Origin: Thermoplasmata archaeon | Lineage (GTDB): Archaea; Thermoplasmatota; Thermoplasmata; Lutacidiplasmatales; UBA184 | Length of the DNA stretch: 8,146 bases | Assembly (NCBI GenBank): GCA_022749905.1 | Contig: JAKIWU010000058.1 | Span: 1-8,146, forward strand | Direction of reading: 5' to 3' | Part shown: piece by piece, positions 1 through 5,778 of the stretch | Position numbering within the stretch: the stretch's first letter is position 1 | Layout of the letters: each line of letters starts with the position of its first letter | Program-made: the position numbers and the translations under genes | The notes under the pieces: generated by a model | The model's input: only the letters and a program-made list of their open reading frames with translations | Database searches by the model: none | Told to the model about the DNA's origin: nothing

Positions 1-634
1 GACCGGGGGGGTGATCCTCCTTGCCGCACGCAGCCGGTCGAGCTCGGTCGAGACCCTCCTGCTCACCGGCGTCGCGCTCTCGGCCCTCCTCTCGGCGATC
101 CTTTCGCTCCTCATCCTCTACAACCGGTTCGGCAATCTCGAGGTGAGCTACTGGCTTCTCGGCGGGCTCTTTGGGGCGACGTGGGGGCGGGACGGGATCG
201 TCCTCGGCGGGCTCCTCGTGGCGGGCGCCCTGATCGGTCTATACGGACGTTCGATCAACATCCTCCAGCTCGGGCCCGACGTCGCGCAATCTCTCGGGGT
301 GGACGGTCGCGCCATCCGTACGCGCCTGCTGCTCCTCTCCTCGTTCGCGACCGCCCTCGCGGTGGCGTTCGCCGGGGTCATCGGGTTTGTCGGGCTCGTC
401 GCGCCCCACGTCGTTCGTCGCATCGTCGGCCCGGATTACCGTAAGGTGCTTCCGGGCTCCGCGCTCGTCGGTGCGGCGTTTCTCCTCACGGCCCACGACG
501 TCTCCCAGATCGTGCTCCCCGGTTCCATCCTCCCGGTGGGGATCTTCACCTCGTTCGCCGGCGCACCGTTCTTCCTCTTCCTCCTCTACCGGCAGCGGCG
601 ACTCGAATCGATCCGTGAGGGAGCCCCTCCGTGA
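1..634 (+). CDS. FecCD/BtuC-family ABC importer permease (partial, 5' end outside window)
   Basis: This is the C-terminal part of a polytopic inner permease of the FecCD/BtuC family, which imports corrinoids, ferric siderophores or haem together with a substrate-binding protein and an ATPase. The frame is open to the left edge, so the GTG at 11 need not be the start. About 210 residues are visible, against about 330-350 in the family. Family landmarks are the YWLLGGLFG segment, a LGPDVAQSLGVD stretch corresponding to the cytoplasmic region before the coupling loop, then GFVGLVAPHVVRRIVGPDYR, and the final PVGIFTSFAGAPFFLFLLYR helix. Several long hydrophobic stretches fit its membrane segments. 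Its stop codon overlaps the start of the next gene (GTGA), so the two are translationally coupled. The neighbouring ATPase resembles archaeal BtuD, which suggests a BtuC role, but substrate cannot be read from the permease alone. Confidence 0.93.
   Translation, partial: TGGVILLAARSRSSSVETLLLTGVALSALLSAILSLLILYNRFGNLEVSYWLLGGLFGATWGRDGIVLGGLLVAGALIGLYGRSINILQLGPDVAQSLGVDGRAIRTRLLLLSSFATALAVAFAGVIGFVGLVAPHVVRRIVGPDYRKVLPGSALVGAAFLLTAHDVSQIVLPGSILPVGIFTSFAGAPFFLFLLYRQRRLESIREGAPP
617..623 (+). promoter_or_regulatory. Shine-Dalgarno site for the BtuD-like ATPase gene
   Basis: GAGGGAG lies inside the end of the permease gene, 7 nt before the GTG start at 631. It can pair with the CCUCC at the 3' end of 16S rRNA. 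This supports the GTG start and translation as an internal operon gene. Confidence 0.6.
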
Positions 635-1971
635 TCGGCCCCGCTCCCTCCACGAGTGTCGTCGCGCTCGAGGCGCGCAACGTCTCGGTGCGGTACGGCC
701 CGCGCCCGGCGCTCGTGGACGTCTCGACAAGGGTCCGTGCGGGCGAACTCGTGGCGCTCGTCGGTCCGAACGGGTCCGGGAAGACGACCCTGATCCGGAG
801 CGCGCTCGGGCTCGTGCGCCCGTCGTCCGGCGAGGTCGAAGTATTCGGGAGCCCCGTCGGCACGCTCTCGATCAGCGAACGCGCGAAGCGGACCGCGTGG
901 GTGCCGCAGGACGAATCGCCGTACGAGAACGTTCCGGTCCTCGACTACGTGCTCTACGGGCGGAATCCCCACATCGGCCCCCTGGCGCGCGAGGGGGACC
1001 TCGATCTCTCGCAGGCACGGGTCGCGCTCGAAGCCGTCGGACTCTGGGATCGTCGCGCGGACGGGATCCTCGAGCTGAGCGGAGGGGAGCGCCAGAGGAT
1101 CCTGCTGGCGCGCGCCCTCGCCCAGGCGACCCCGCTCCTGCTTCTCGACGAGCCGATGGCCCACCTCGACGTGAGCCACCAGCTCGAGCTCCTCGAGCGC
1201 GTGCGAGCCCTTTGCCGCACCGAGGGAAAGGCCGCACTGGCCGCCGTCCACGATCTCAACCTCGCGGCCCGCTACGCCGATCGGATCGTCGTGTTGTCGC
1301 GAGGTCGCGTCGTGGCCGACGGTCCCCCCCGCGCGGTACTCTCCGAGGCGCTCTTGTTCGAGGTTTGGGGGATCCTCGCCGAGATCCGGGATGATCGCCG
1401 GACGGGCCTTCCGTACCTCGTCCCGCGCCTCCCGTCACCCTCGACGGGTCCCAGGCAGGCACGACCCGGCGGGGGATTCGGTCCGGTCCACGTCGTCGCG
1501 GGCGGGGGGAGCGGCTCCGGGATTCTGCGCGCTCTCGTGGCCGAGGGCTACCGGGTGACCGCCGGCGCCCTCCCCATGCTCGATTCCGACGCCGACACAG
1601 CGGCCGAGCTCGACGTGCCCATCGCCGCGGAGGCGCCGTTCGCCCCCCTCTCTGAGGAAGTCCGAGCGCGCAACCGAGCGCTCCTCGATGCGTCCGTGGC
1701 GATCGTCGTGGCCCCGTTCGCGGTGGGGCCGTCCAATCTCGCGAACCTCGAGGATCTCCTCGGCTATGCGGGACGGGTGCCGATGTTCGCGGTCCAGGGA
1801 GGGAGGGTCGCGGAGCGAGACTTCTCGGAAGGACGGGCGACGTCGATGCTCCAGGAGCTCCTCCGGAACGGCGCCGTCGAGACTCCGAGCGTTGGAGGGC
1901 TTCTCGAGGAGCTCCGCCGCCTAGCGAAGGGACCGTCGGTTCCAGCGCCCAGCGGGACCGGGAGCGCGTAA
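631..1971 (+). CDS. btuD: ABC importer ATPase, BtuD-like, with C-terminal extension domain
   Basis: This is the ATP-hydrolysing subunit of the importer whose permease lies just upstream; the GTG start overlaps the permease stop by 4 nt. The nucleotide-binding domain covers residues 1 to about 265: Walker A GPNGSGKT (45-52), Q-loop Gln 93, signature LSGGERQ (149-155), Walker B LLLLDEP (169-175), D-loop HLD (178-180) and switch His 207. All catalytic residues are present. A linker rich in Pro, Gly and Arg leads to a second domain (about 284-435) starting with VHVVAGGGSGSG and followed by LDSD and APFAPLSEE blocks. From memory, haloarchaeal BtuD proteins (about 400 aa) carry a similar extension with a VHVVGGG-like start, hence the cobalamin assignment; ordinary FecE/BtuD proteins are about 250-270 aa. 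The extension looks like a Rossmann-type fold, but its role is unknown to me. Siderophore or haem import remains possible. The 3' end overlaps the convergent regulator gene by 51 bp. Confidence 0.88.
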   Translation: MIGPAPSTSVVALEARNVSVRYGPRPALVDVSTRVRAGELVALVGPNGSGKTTLIRSALGLVRPSSGEVEVFGSPVGTLSISERAKRTAWVPQDESPYENVPVLDYVLYGRNPHIGPLAREGDLDLSQARVALEAVGLWDRRADGILELSGGERQRILLARALAQATPLLLLDEPMAHLDVSHQLELLERVRALCRTEGKAALAAVHDLNLAARYADRIVVLSRGRVVADGPPRAVLSEALLFEVWGILAEIRDDRRTGLPYLVPRLPSPSTGPRQARPGGGFGPVHVVAGGGSGSGILRALVAEGYRVTAGALPMLDSDADTAAELDVPIAAEAPFAPLSEEVRARNRALLDASVAIVVAPFAVGPSNLANLEDLLGYAGRVPMFAVQGGRVAERDFSEGRATSMLQELLRNGAVETPSVGGLLEELRRLAKGPSVPAPSGTGSA

Positions 1972-2769
1972 CGTCTGGATCTCCATCGGGGGAGGTCCGG
2001 GGCTCGGGAACTCCGCGAGGAAGCGCTGGAGATCCTGATCGAGGAGGACGACGGTGCTCGAAACCCCGACGCGTGCCGCGTCGGCGACCGACTCCGCGAC
2101 GGCGAACCGGGCGAACGGGCGTGAGACCGCGGTCCGAAGGAGGTGCGCCGCTTCGAGAGCCGGCGCCGCGAGGAGTCCTTCCGGCCGGGCTCGAACGATC
2201 CGGGCAAGCTCGGAGCGCAGCGAGCGATCTCCCAGGCGCGAGACGGGCACGACCACGACGCGCACCGACGCTTTCGGTAGGGGAAGAATTCCCTCCAGAT
2301 CCGCGACCTCGACGAGGGAACCGGCGCGCGTCCGGCGCGCCGCCCTACCGCGAGACCCGTCGGAACTTCCCGGTCGGGCGGAGAGGAGCCCGTCCACGAG
2401 CTCCAGGGTGACCCGCTCGCCTTCGTCGAGGTCCGCAAGAGCGATGGCCCGGCAGGAGCGGATGATTGCGAGGCGCTCCTGGCGGAGAAACACGTCCTCG
2501 GCGAGGCCACGGAGCATCCCGTGGAGCCATGCGATCCCCTCGACGGTGGCCCGGTAGCGTCCCGCCTCGATCCGAACGAACCCACGACGGGCGAGTCGCC
2601 CGTACGAGTGGGAGACGGCCTGCACCGTCACGCCGATCCGTTCGGCGATCGGGCGCAGTTTGGTCGGGGTCTCGGTGACACAATCGTAGAGGAAGAGGAG
2701 CTCCGCGAGCGAGGTGCCGCCGCGGAGGCTCACGAGTCCGTTCCCGGGTGGCGGTGCTTTCCGCGGCAT
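1921..2769 (-). CDS. Archaeal winged-helix transcriptional regulator (COG1497/DUF7839-like)
   Basis: This is a probable DNA-binding regulator of 282 aa. Residues about 19-80 form a winged helix: a first helix SLAELLFLYD, helix-turn-helix LRPIAERIGVTVQAVSHSYGRL with the recognition helix near 47-60, then the wing FVRIEAGRYRAT and the EGIAWLHG helix typical of MarR-like archaeal regulators. The rest (about 95-260) matches my memory of the C-terminal region of COG1497 proteins: a β-rich GILPLPKASVRVVVVPVSRLG segment and alternating helices ending in STVVLLDQDLQRFLAEF, which may be a ligand or dimerisation domain. The ATG at 2769 lies 28 nt from a TATA-like box on the same strand, as expected for a leaderless message. 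It converges on the importer genes and diverges from the VOC gene, so either or itself could be its target; this is inference. No cofactor-binding cysteine cluster is visible. Confidence 0.78.
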   Translation of the reverse strand: MPRKAPPPGNGLVSLRGGTSLAELLFLYDCVTETPTKLRPIAERIGVTVQAVSHSYGRLARRGFVRIEAGRYRATVEGIAWLHGMLRGLAEDVFLRQERLAIIRSCRAIALADLDEGERVTLELVDGLLSARPGSSDGSRGRAARRTRAGSLVEVADLEGILPLPKASVRVVVVPVSRLGDRSLRSELARIVRARPEGLLAAPALEAAHLLRTAVSRPFARFAVAESVADAARVGVSSTVVLLDQDLQRFLAEFPSPGPPPMEIQTLRAPGPAGRWNRRSLR

Positions 2770-2793
2770 GGAACGTCGGGGACGCGCATCGGG

Positions 2794-2800
2794 CTATATC
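2794..2800 (-). promoter_or_regulatory. TATA-like box of the winged-helix regulator gene
   Basis: On the minus strand this reads GATATAG, centred 28 nt before the ATG at 2769. That spacing puts transcription start at or next to the start codon, as in leaderless archaeal genes. A short 4-bp inverted repeat (GGCT at 2792-2795, AGCC at 2802-2805) surrounds it, too short to weigh much. Confidence 0.55.
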
Positions 2801-2881
2801 GAGCCGTCGCCGGTCCGCCGGAACCCGGGGTGCTTCCTGCCGGATGCTCGGCGGGCTCGTGCTGATGGCCCCACGGCCACC

Positions 2882-2908
2882 GACGGTTTCTAAAGCCCGA
2901 GAACCGTC
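2882..2908. promoter_or_regulatory. Inverted repeat around a TATA-like box: candidate operator
   Basis: GACGGTT at 2882-2888 and AACCGTC at 2902-2908 are perfect reverse complements separated by 13 nt. The TATA-like TTTCTAAAG (2887-2895) of the VOC gene overlaps the left arm and runs into the spacer. A regulator bound here would block TBP. The neighbouring divergent winged-helix protein is the obvious candidate, but that is inference. A 7-bp repeat can arise by chance in GC-rich DNA. Confidence 0.4.
2887..2895 (+). promoter_or_regulatory. TATA-like box of the VOC gene
   Basis: TTTCTAAAG is one of the few A/T-rich patches in this divergent region and is centred 26 nt before the GTG at 2917. 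This is the expected position of a TATA box for a leaderless transcript. No Shine-Dalgarno sequence lies between it and the start codon. Confidence 0.5.
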
Positions 2909-2916
2909 CCGCACGC

Positions 2917-3318
2917 GTGATTGAGTATACCGGGATCCGGGTCCGCGATCTCGATCGCTCCCGCCGGTTCTACGAGGAAGGGCTGGGGCTCCTCCCCGGC
3001 GGGAAGGGACGGTCCGCCGTCGGCGGACGCTGGGAGCGCCTCCGCGACGCTGCGACCGGCGGCGTCCTGGAGCTCAACCATTACCCCGATGCCGCCGCCT
3101 ACCGCGAAGGGGATGAGCTCGATCACCTCGCGTTTCGGGTCGAGTCCGTAGGGAACACGATCGAGAAGGTCGTCGGGCTGGGCGCGAAGGTACGGATCGC
3201 CGCGCACGAGGAAGGCGGCGAGTGGGTCGCCTTCGTCACAGATCCGGACGGGATCTGGATCAAGATCTTCGAACGGAGGCGCTCCGACGAACCTCCTACG
3301 TCCCGGGCGATGGACTAG
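2917..3318 (+). CDS. VOC superfamily (glyoxalase/dioxygenase-like) protein
   Basis: This is a single-module, 133-aa vicinal-oxygen-chelate fold protein. The family includes glyoxalase I, methylmalonyl-CoA epimerase, fosfomycin-type resistance enzymes and extradiol dioxygenases, so the reaction cannot be fixed from sequence. The first βαβββ unit starts with YTGIRVRDLDRSRRFYEEGLGL (residues 4-25) and reaches GGVLELNHYP (48-57). The second starts at LDHLAFRV (68-75) and ends with the classic FVTDPDGIWIKIFE (106-119). Three of the usual four metal ligands are in place, Glu 52, His 70 and Glu 119, but the first position, normally His, is Tyr 4. The GTG is the only plausible start: an in-frame TGA lies at 2863-2865 and no ATG, GTG or TTG follows it before 2917. 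The start also fits the TATA-like box 26 nt upstream. Confidence 0.85.
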   Translation: MIEYTGIRVRDLDRSRRFYEEGLGLLPGGKGRSAVGGRWERLRDAATGGVLELNHYPDAAAYREGDELDHLAFRVESVGNTIEKVVGLGAKVRIAAHEEGGEWVAFVTDPDGIWIKIFERRRSDEPPTSRAMD

Positions 3319-3375
3319 ATGAACCCGCCGCCACGGCCGAGGGCGCGTCCGATTCCGGTCCGCGGATTCCGCTAA

Positions 3376-5169
3376 ATGGGGTCCCTCGGTAGTCTCACGG
3401 GGCAAGGCGTGGCCGGGGCCGGACCAACTTCCCAATCGACCCCACCGGCGGTCGAGACGGCCCGACCGATCCCTCGCCCGCTCGCGATCAACTCGACCGT
3501 GGTCTTCGTGATCACCCTTGCGATCCAACTCCTCGGGTACATTCCGACGTTCTTCCTCGCCCGGGGGCTCGCGACCGATGTCCCCGAGGGCCTCGCCCTG
3601 TTCGGGACCGTCCAGACGTTCATGCTGGTCGCCTCGTCGGTCTCGAGCCTCGGCGATCTCCGCCTTGGGGCCGCCTACACGTTCTTCGTCTCCCGCGGCG
3701 AGTCCGCGCGACGGGCGACGCCGACCTATCTCGTCATCCGGCTCGGCATGGTCGCGAGCGCCGGCCTCATCGTGATGGTACTCGCGCAGGCCATCGGGCT
3801 CTCGACCTCGGTGACCTTCACGATCTTCGCGGTGTGGATGGTTCTCCCGCTCCTCTGGACCGCCTCGATGGTCTACTTCAATCTCTGGACGAGCCTCGGC
3901 GACTCCGCCCGCGGCCAGTATCCCCAGCTCGTCGAGGCGATCGTCCGCGCAGCCGTCCTCACCTATGTCGCGATCTACATCCTCGATCCGGCGATGCGGC
4001 ACGGGGCCGCGACCCCGGCGTCGACCCTGTGGGCGATGACCCTAGCCTACGTCGCGGGAGCCGCGGCCTCGGCGCTCTACTCGCTTCGGTCGCTCATCCG
4101 CTATCGCGGCCGGCCGGAACGCACGGTCGCGGTTCGGCTCTTCCGCTGGTCGTGGCCGCTCCTCGGGAGCCTCGCACTCCTCTACCTCTCAGGGAACCTG
4201 ATCAACTTCTTCGTGATCCACCTCGGGCCGGGAGCGTTCGGGATCTTCAACACCTCGAACGCGTTCCGGACCCTCCTCCTTTCGCTGCCGGCGGCGATCG
4301 CCGTACCGCTCTTCCCGCACCTGTCCGCCCTCCACAAGGAGGACGCCTACGAGGCGATCCGGTCCCGGACCTGGCTCCTCCTCCGATACACCGCGATGTT
4401 GATCGTCCCCGGCGTCGTGGTCCTCGTGATCTATCGCGTCAACCTCCCCAACATCGTCTACTCTGGCACGTTCGTGTCGGGAAGCACCGCCCTCGCCATA
4501 CTGGGCCTCTCGGCGGTACCCGCGGCGCTGAGCCAGATCGTCGGGACGACCCTGACCTCGATCGGACGGACGCGGCTCGAGCTCTACATCACATCGCTCC
4601 AGGTCGCGTGCCTCTCCGCCGTCGCCTTCCTCCTGGTCCAACCGCCTCCGGCGCTCGCGAGCTGGACCGCGCTCGGGGTCACGGGACTGAACGGCGCGGC
4701 ACTCGCCGTGCTCATCTCGAGCATCGCGGCGCTCCTGCTCAACACCTACTACCTCTACACGCTCCTCGGGGTCCGGATCCAGCTCCTGGCCCTCACACGC
4801 ATCCTTGCAAGCGCGGCGGCGAGCTTCTTCGCCGATTCGAGACTGAACAGCTACCTCGTCCACGTGAGCCGGTACTACCAGCTCGCCGCAGGGATCGTGC
4901 TCGGGTCCGTTGTCTACGCGGTCGTCCTCATCCTCTCGGGAGAACTCTCGAAGCAGGACGTGATGCAGGTCTCCACGTCGCTCGGGCTTCCCGAGCGCCT
5001 CGCGCGGCCGTTCGCGCGACTCTGTTGGAACCCGACCGCGCGACCGGTGAACCCGCTCCCCGAGTCCGGCGCTCGTGCTCTCGCGCCGATCCAAGCGCAG
5101 TGGATGAGCGCGCCCGAGGAGGGGATGCCACCCCCGGGGACGGGTGGACCGCCGCTCGGACCTCTGTAG
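3376..5169 (+). CDS. Polytopic membrane protein, polysaccharide/lipid-linked oligosaccharide flippase-like
   Basis: This 597-aa protein resembles Wzx/MATE/MurJ-type flippases (MOP exporter superfamily), which move lipid-linked sugars across the membrane for glycan or S-layer glycoprotein assembly. Residues 1-36 are a hydrophilic, proline-rich lead. From about 38 onward come roughly a dozen hydrophobic segments, including NSTVVFVITLAIQLLGYIPT (39-58), the paired helices around WSWPLLGSLALLYLSGNLIN, and LPAAIAVPLFPHLSALHKED, the last typical of flippases. The final 50 or so residues are hydrophilic and rich in Pro and Gly. The ATG at 3376 follows an in-frame TAA at 3373, so the protein cannot start earlier. 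I see no good TATA box or Shine-Dalgarno site; the gap to the VOC gene is only 57 nt, so co-transcription with it is possible. No glycosyltransferase lies in the window to support a glycan role. A different MOP-type transporter is the main alternative. Confidence 0.82.
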   Translation: MGSLGSLTGQGVAGAGPTSQSTPPAVETARPIPRPLAINSTVVFVITLAIQLLGYIPTFFLARGLATDVPEGLALFGTVQTFMLVASSVSSLGDLRLGAAYTFFVSRGESARRATPTYLVIRLGMVASAGLIVMVLAQAIGLSTSVTFTIFAVWMVLPLLWTASMVYFNLWTSLGDSARGQYPQLVEAIVRAAVLTYVAIYILDPAMRHGAATPASTLWAMTLAYVAGAAASALYSLRSLIRYRGRPERTVAVRLFRWSWPLLGSLALLYLSGNLINFFVIHLGPGAFGIFNTSNAFRTLLLSLPAAIAVPLFPHLSALHKEDAYEAIRSRTWLLLRYTAMLIVPGVVVLVIYRVNLPNIVYSGTFVSGSTALAILGLSAVPAALSQIVGTTLTSIGRTRLELYITSLQVACLSAVAFLLVQPPPALASWTALGVTGLNGAALAVLISSIAALLLNTYYLYTLLGVRIQLLALTRILASAAASFFADSRLNSYLVHVSRYYQLAAGIVLGSVVYAVVLILSGELSKQDVMQVSTSLGLPERLARPFARLCWNPTARPVNPLPESGARALAPIQAQWMSAPEEGMPPPGTGGPPLGPL

Positions 5170-5242
5170 GCGAAGCGGAGCGCCGCCGTGTGCCGAGTTC
5201 TCGTGGGGCGCGGGAGCCTGAATGTGTCACTCTCTCCACGAC

Positions 5243-5254
5243 AAAGGAGATAAA
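5243..5254 (+). promoter_or_regulatory. Candidate promoter of the A-type Fe-S carrier gene
   Basis: AAAGGAGATAAA is the most A/T-rich patch in the 124-bp gap between the flippase and Fe-S carrier genes. A purine-rich BRE-like part precedes the TATA-like GATAAA. It lies about 43 nt before the ATG at 5294, which would give a short leader of roughly 15-20 nt, unlike the leaderless spacing of neighbouring genes. The rest of the gap shows nothing I can name. Confidence 0.4.
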
Positions 5255-5293
5255 CCGCCTCGGTCCCTGTTCCGTACCGCAACCGGGTAGACA

Positions 5294-5692
5294 ATGACCG
5301 TTCACGTCGAGGTTCGAACCGCCGCGATCGAACAGGTGCACCGTCTTATGGCGGGCCAGAAGCCTGAGATGGGAGTCCGAGTGTACGCGCAAGCCGGAGG
5401 TGCTGGCTGCTGCGGCGGCGGATCCGGCGTCGTTCAATTCGGCATGGCCTTCGCCAAACCCCGCGCGGACGACGAGGTCGTTCCCGTCGACGGATTCCGG
5501 CTCTTCGTGGATCCGGGGAGCACGAAGCTCGTGGACGGAGCCGTCATCGACTACGTCGAGAGCCTCGCCGAATCCGGCTTCAAGATCACGAACCCGACGC
5601 TTCCCGAACCGGACGAGGGCGGCAAGGCCGACGGGTGCGGGGGCTGCGGCTCGAGCTCCGCCAATGGCGGCGGCTGCAGCTGCGGCGGATAG
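5294..5692 (+). CDS. HesB/IscA-type (A-type) iron-sulfur carrier with cysteine-rich tail
   Basis: This is a 132-aa protein of the HesB/IscA/ErpA family, cytosolic carriers that receive Fe-S clusters and pass them to apoproteins. Family features in order are GVRVYAQAGGAGCCGGGSGVV (27-47) with the first cysteine position at Cys 39/40, the VDPGSTKLVDGAVIDYVES core (72-90), and GFKITNP (95-101), equivalent to the GFKFNNP of IscA. The family normally ends shortly after with CGCG; here there is a 13-residue Glu/Asp/Pro/Gly linker, then CGGC (115-118) and finally CSC (128-130). This gives six cysteines instead of three. The ATG is certain because an in-frame TAG lies 6 nt upstream at 5288. No other isc or suf gene is in the window, so it is a stand-alone carrier here. 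The CC doublet and extended tail make cluster type uncertain. Confidence 0.88.
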   Translation: MTVHVEVRTAAIEQVHRLMAGQKPEMGVRVYAQAGGAGCCGGGSGVVQFGMAFAKPRADDEVVPVDGFRLFVDPGSTKLVDGAVIDYVESLAESGFKITNPTLPEPDEGGKADGCGGCGSSSANGGGCSCGG

Positions 5693-5749
5693 GATCCTCC
5701 GTCGGGCTTCCTCGCCCGCCAAGGGGCCGACTACCCGAAGCACATACGC

Positions 5750-5757
5750 TTAGATAG
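5750..5757 (+). promoter_or_regulatory. TATA-like box of the RFC-like gene
   Basis: TTAGATAG is centred about 25 nt before the GTG at 5779, the spacing of a leaderless archaeal promoter. An 8-bp palindrome, GGTCGACC (5761-5768), sits between the box and the start. It may be an operator but could easily be chance. Confidence 0.55.
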
Positions 5758-5778
5758 AGCGGTCGACCTCGTTGCATT

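Noticed and set aside
387..1394. 335-codon plus-strand frame across the permease/ATPase junction
   Set aside because: Arg/Ser/Pro-rich out-of-frame translation; the real frames carry FecCD and ABC motifs.
2830..2880. Possible C/D-box-like small RNA signals (TGATGG) in the divergent intergenic region
   Set aside because: Only a partial C-box match and no correctly placed D box or paired C'/D' set.
2890..4002. Long minus-strand open frame across the VOC gene and the flippase start
   Set aside because: Highly charged, low-complexity antisense translation with no recognisable domain; it runs through two well-supported plus-strand genes.
4189..5094. Minus-strand open frame of about 300 codons inside the flippase gene
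   Set aside because: Composition is rich in Arg, Glu and Asp with no domain; it is the shadow of a hydrophobic coding sequence.
3834..5297. 487-codon plus-strand frame overlapping the flippase gene
   Set aside because: Its product is Arg/Pro-rich with no motif, while the other frame gives a convincing multi-helix membrane protein.
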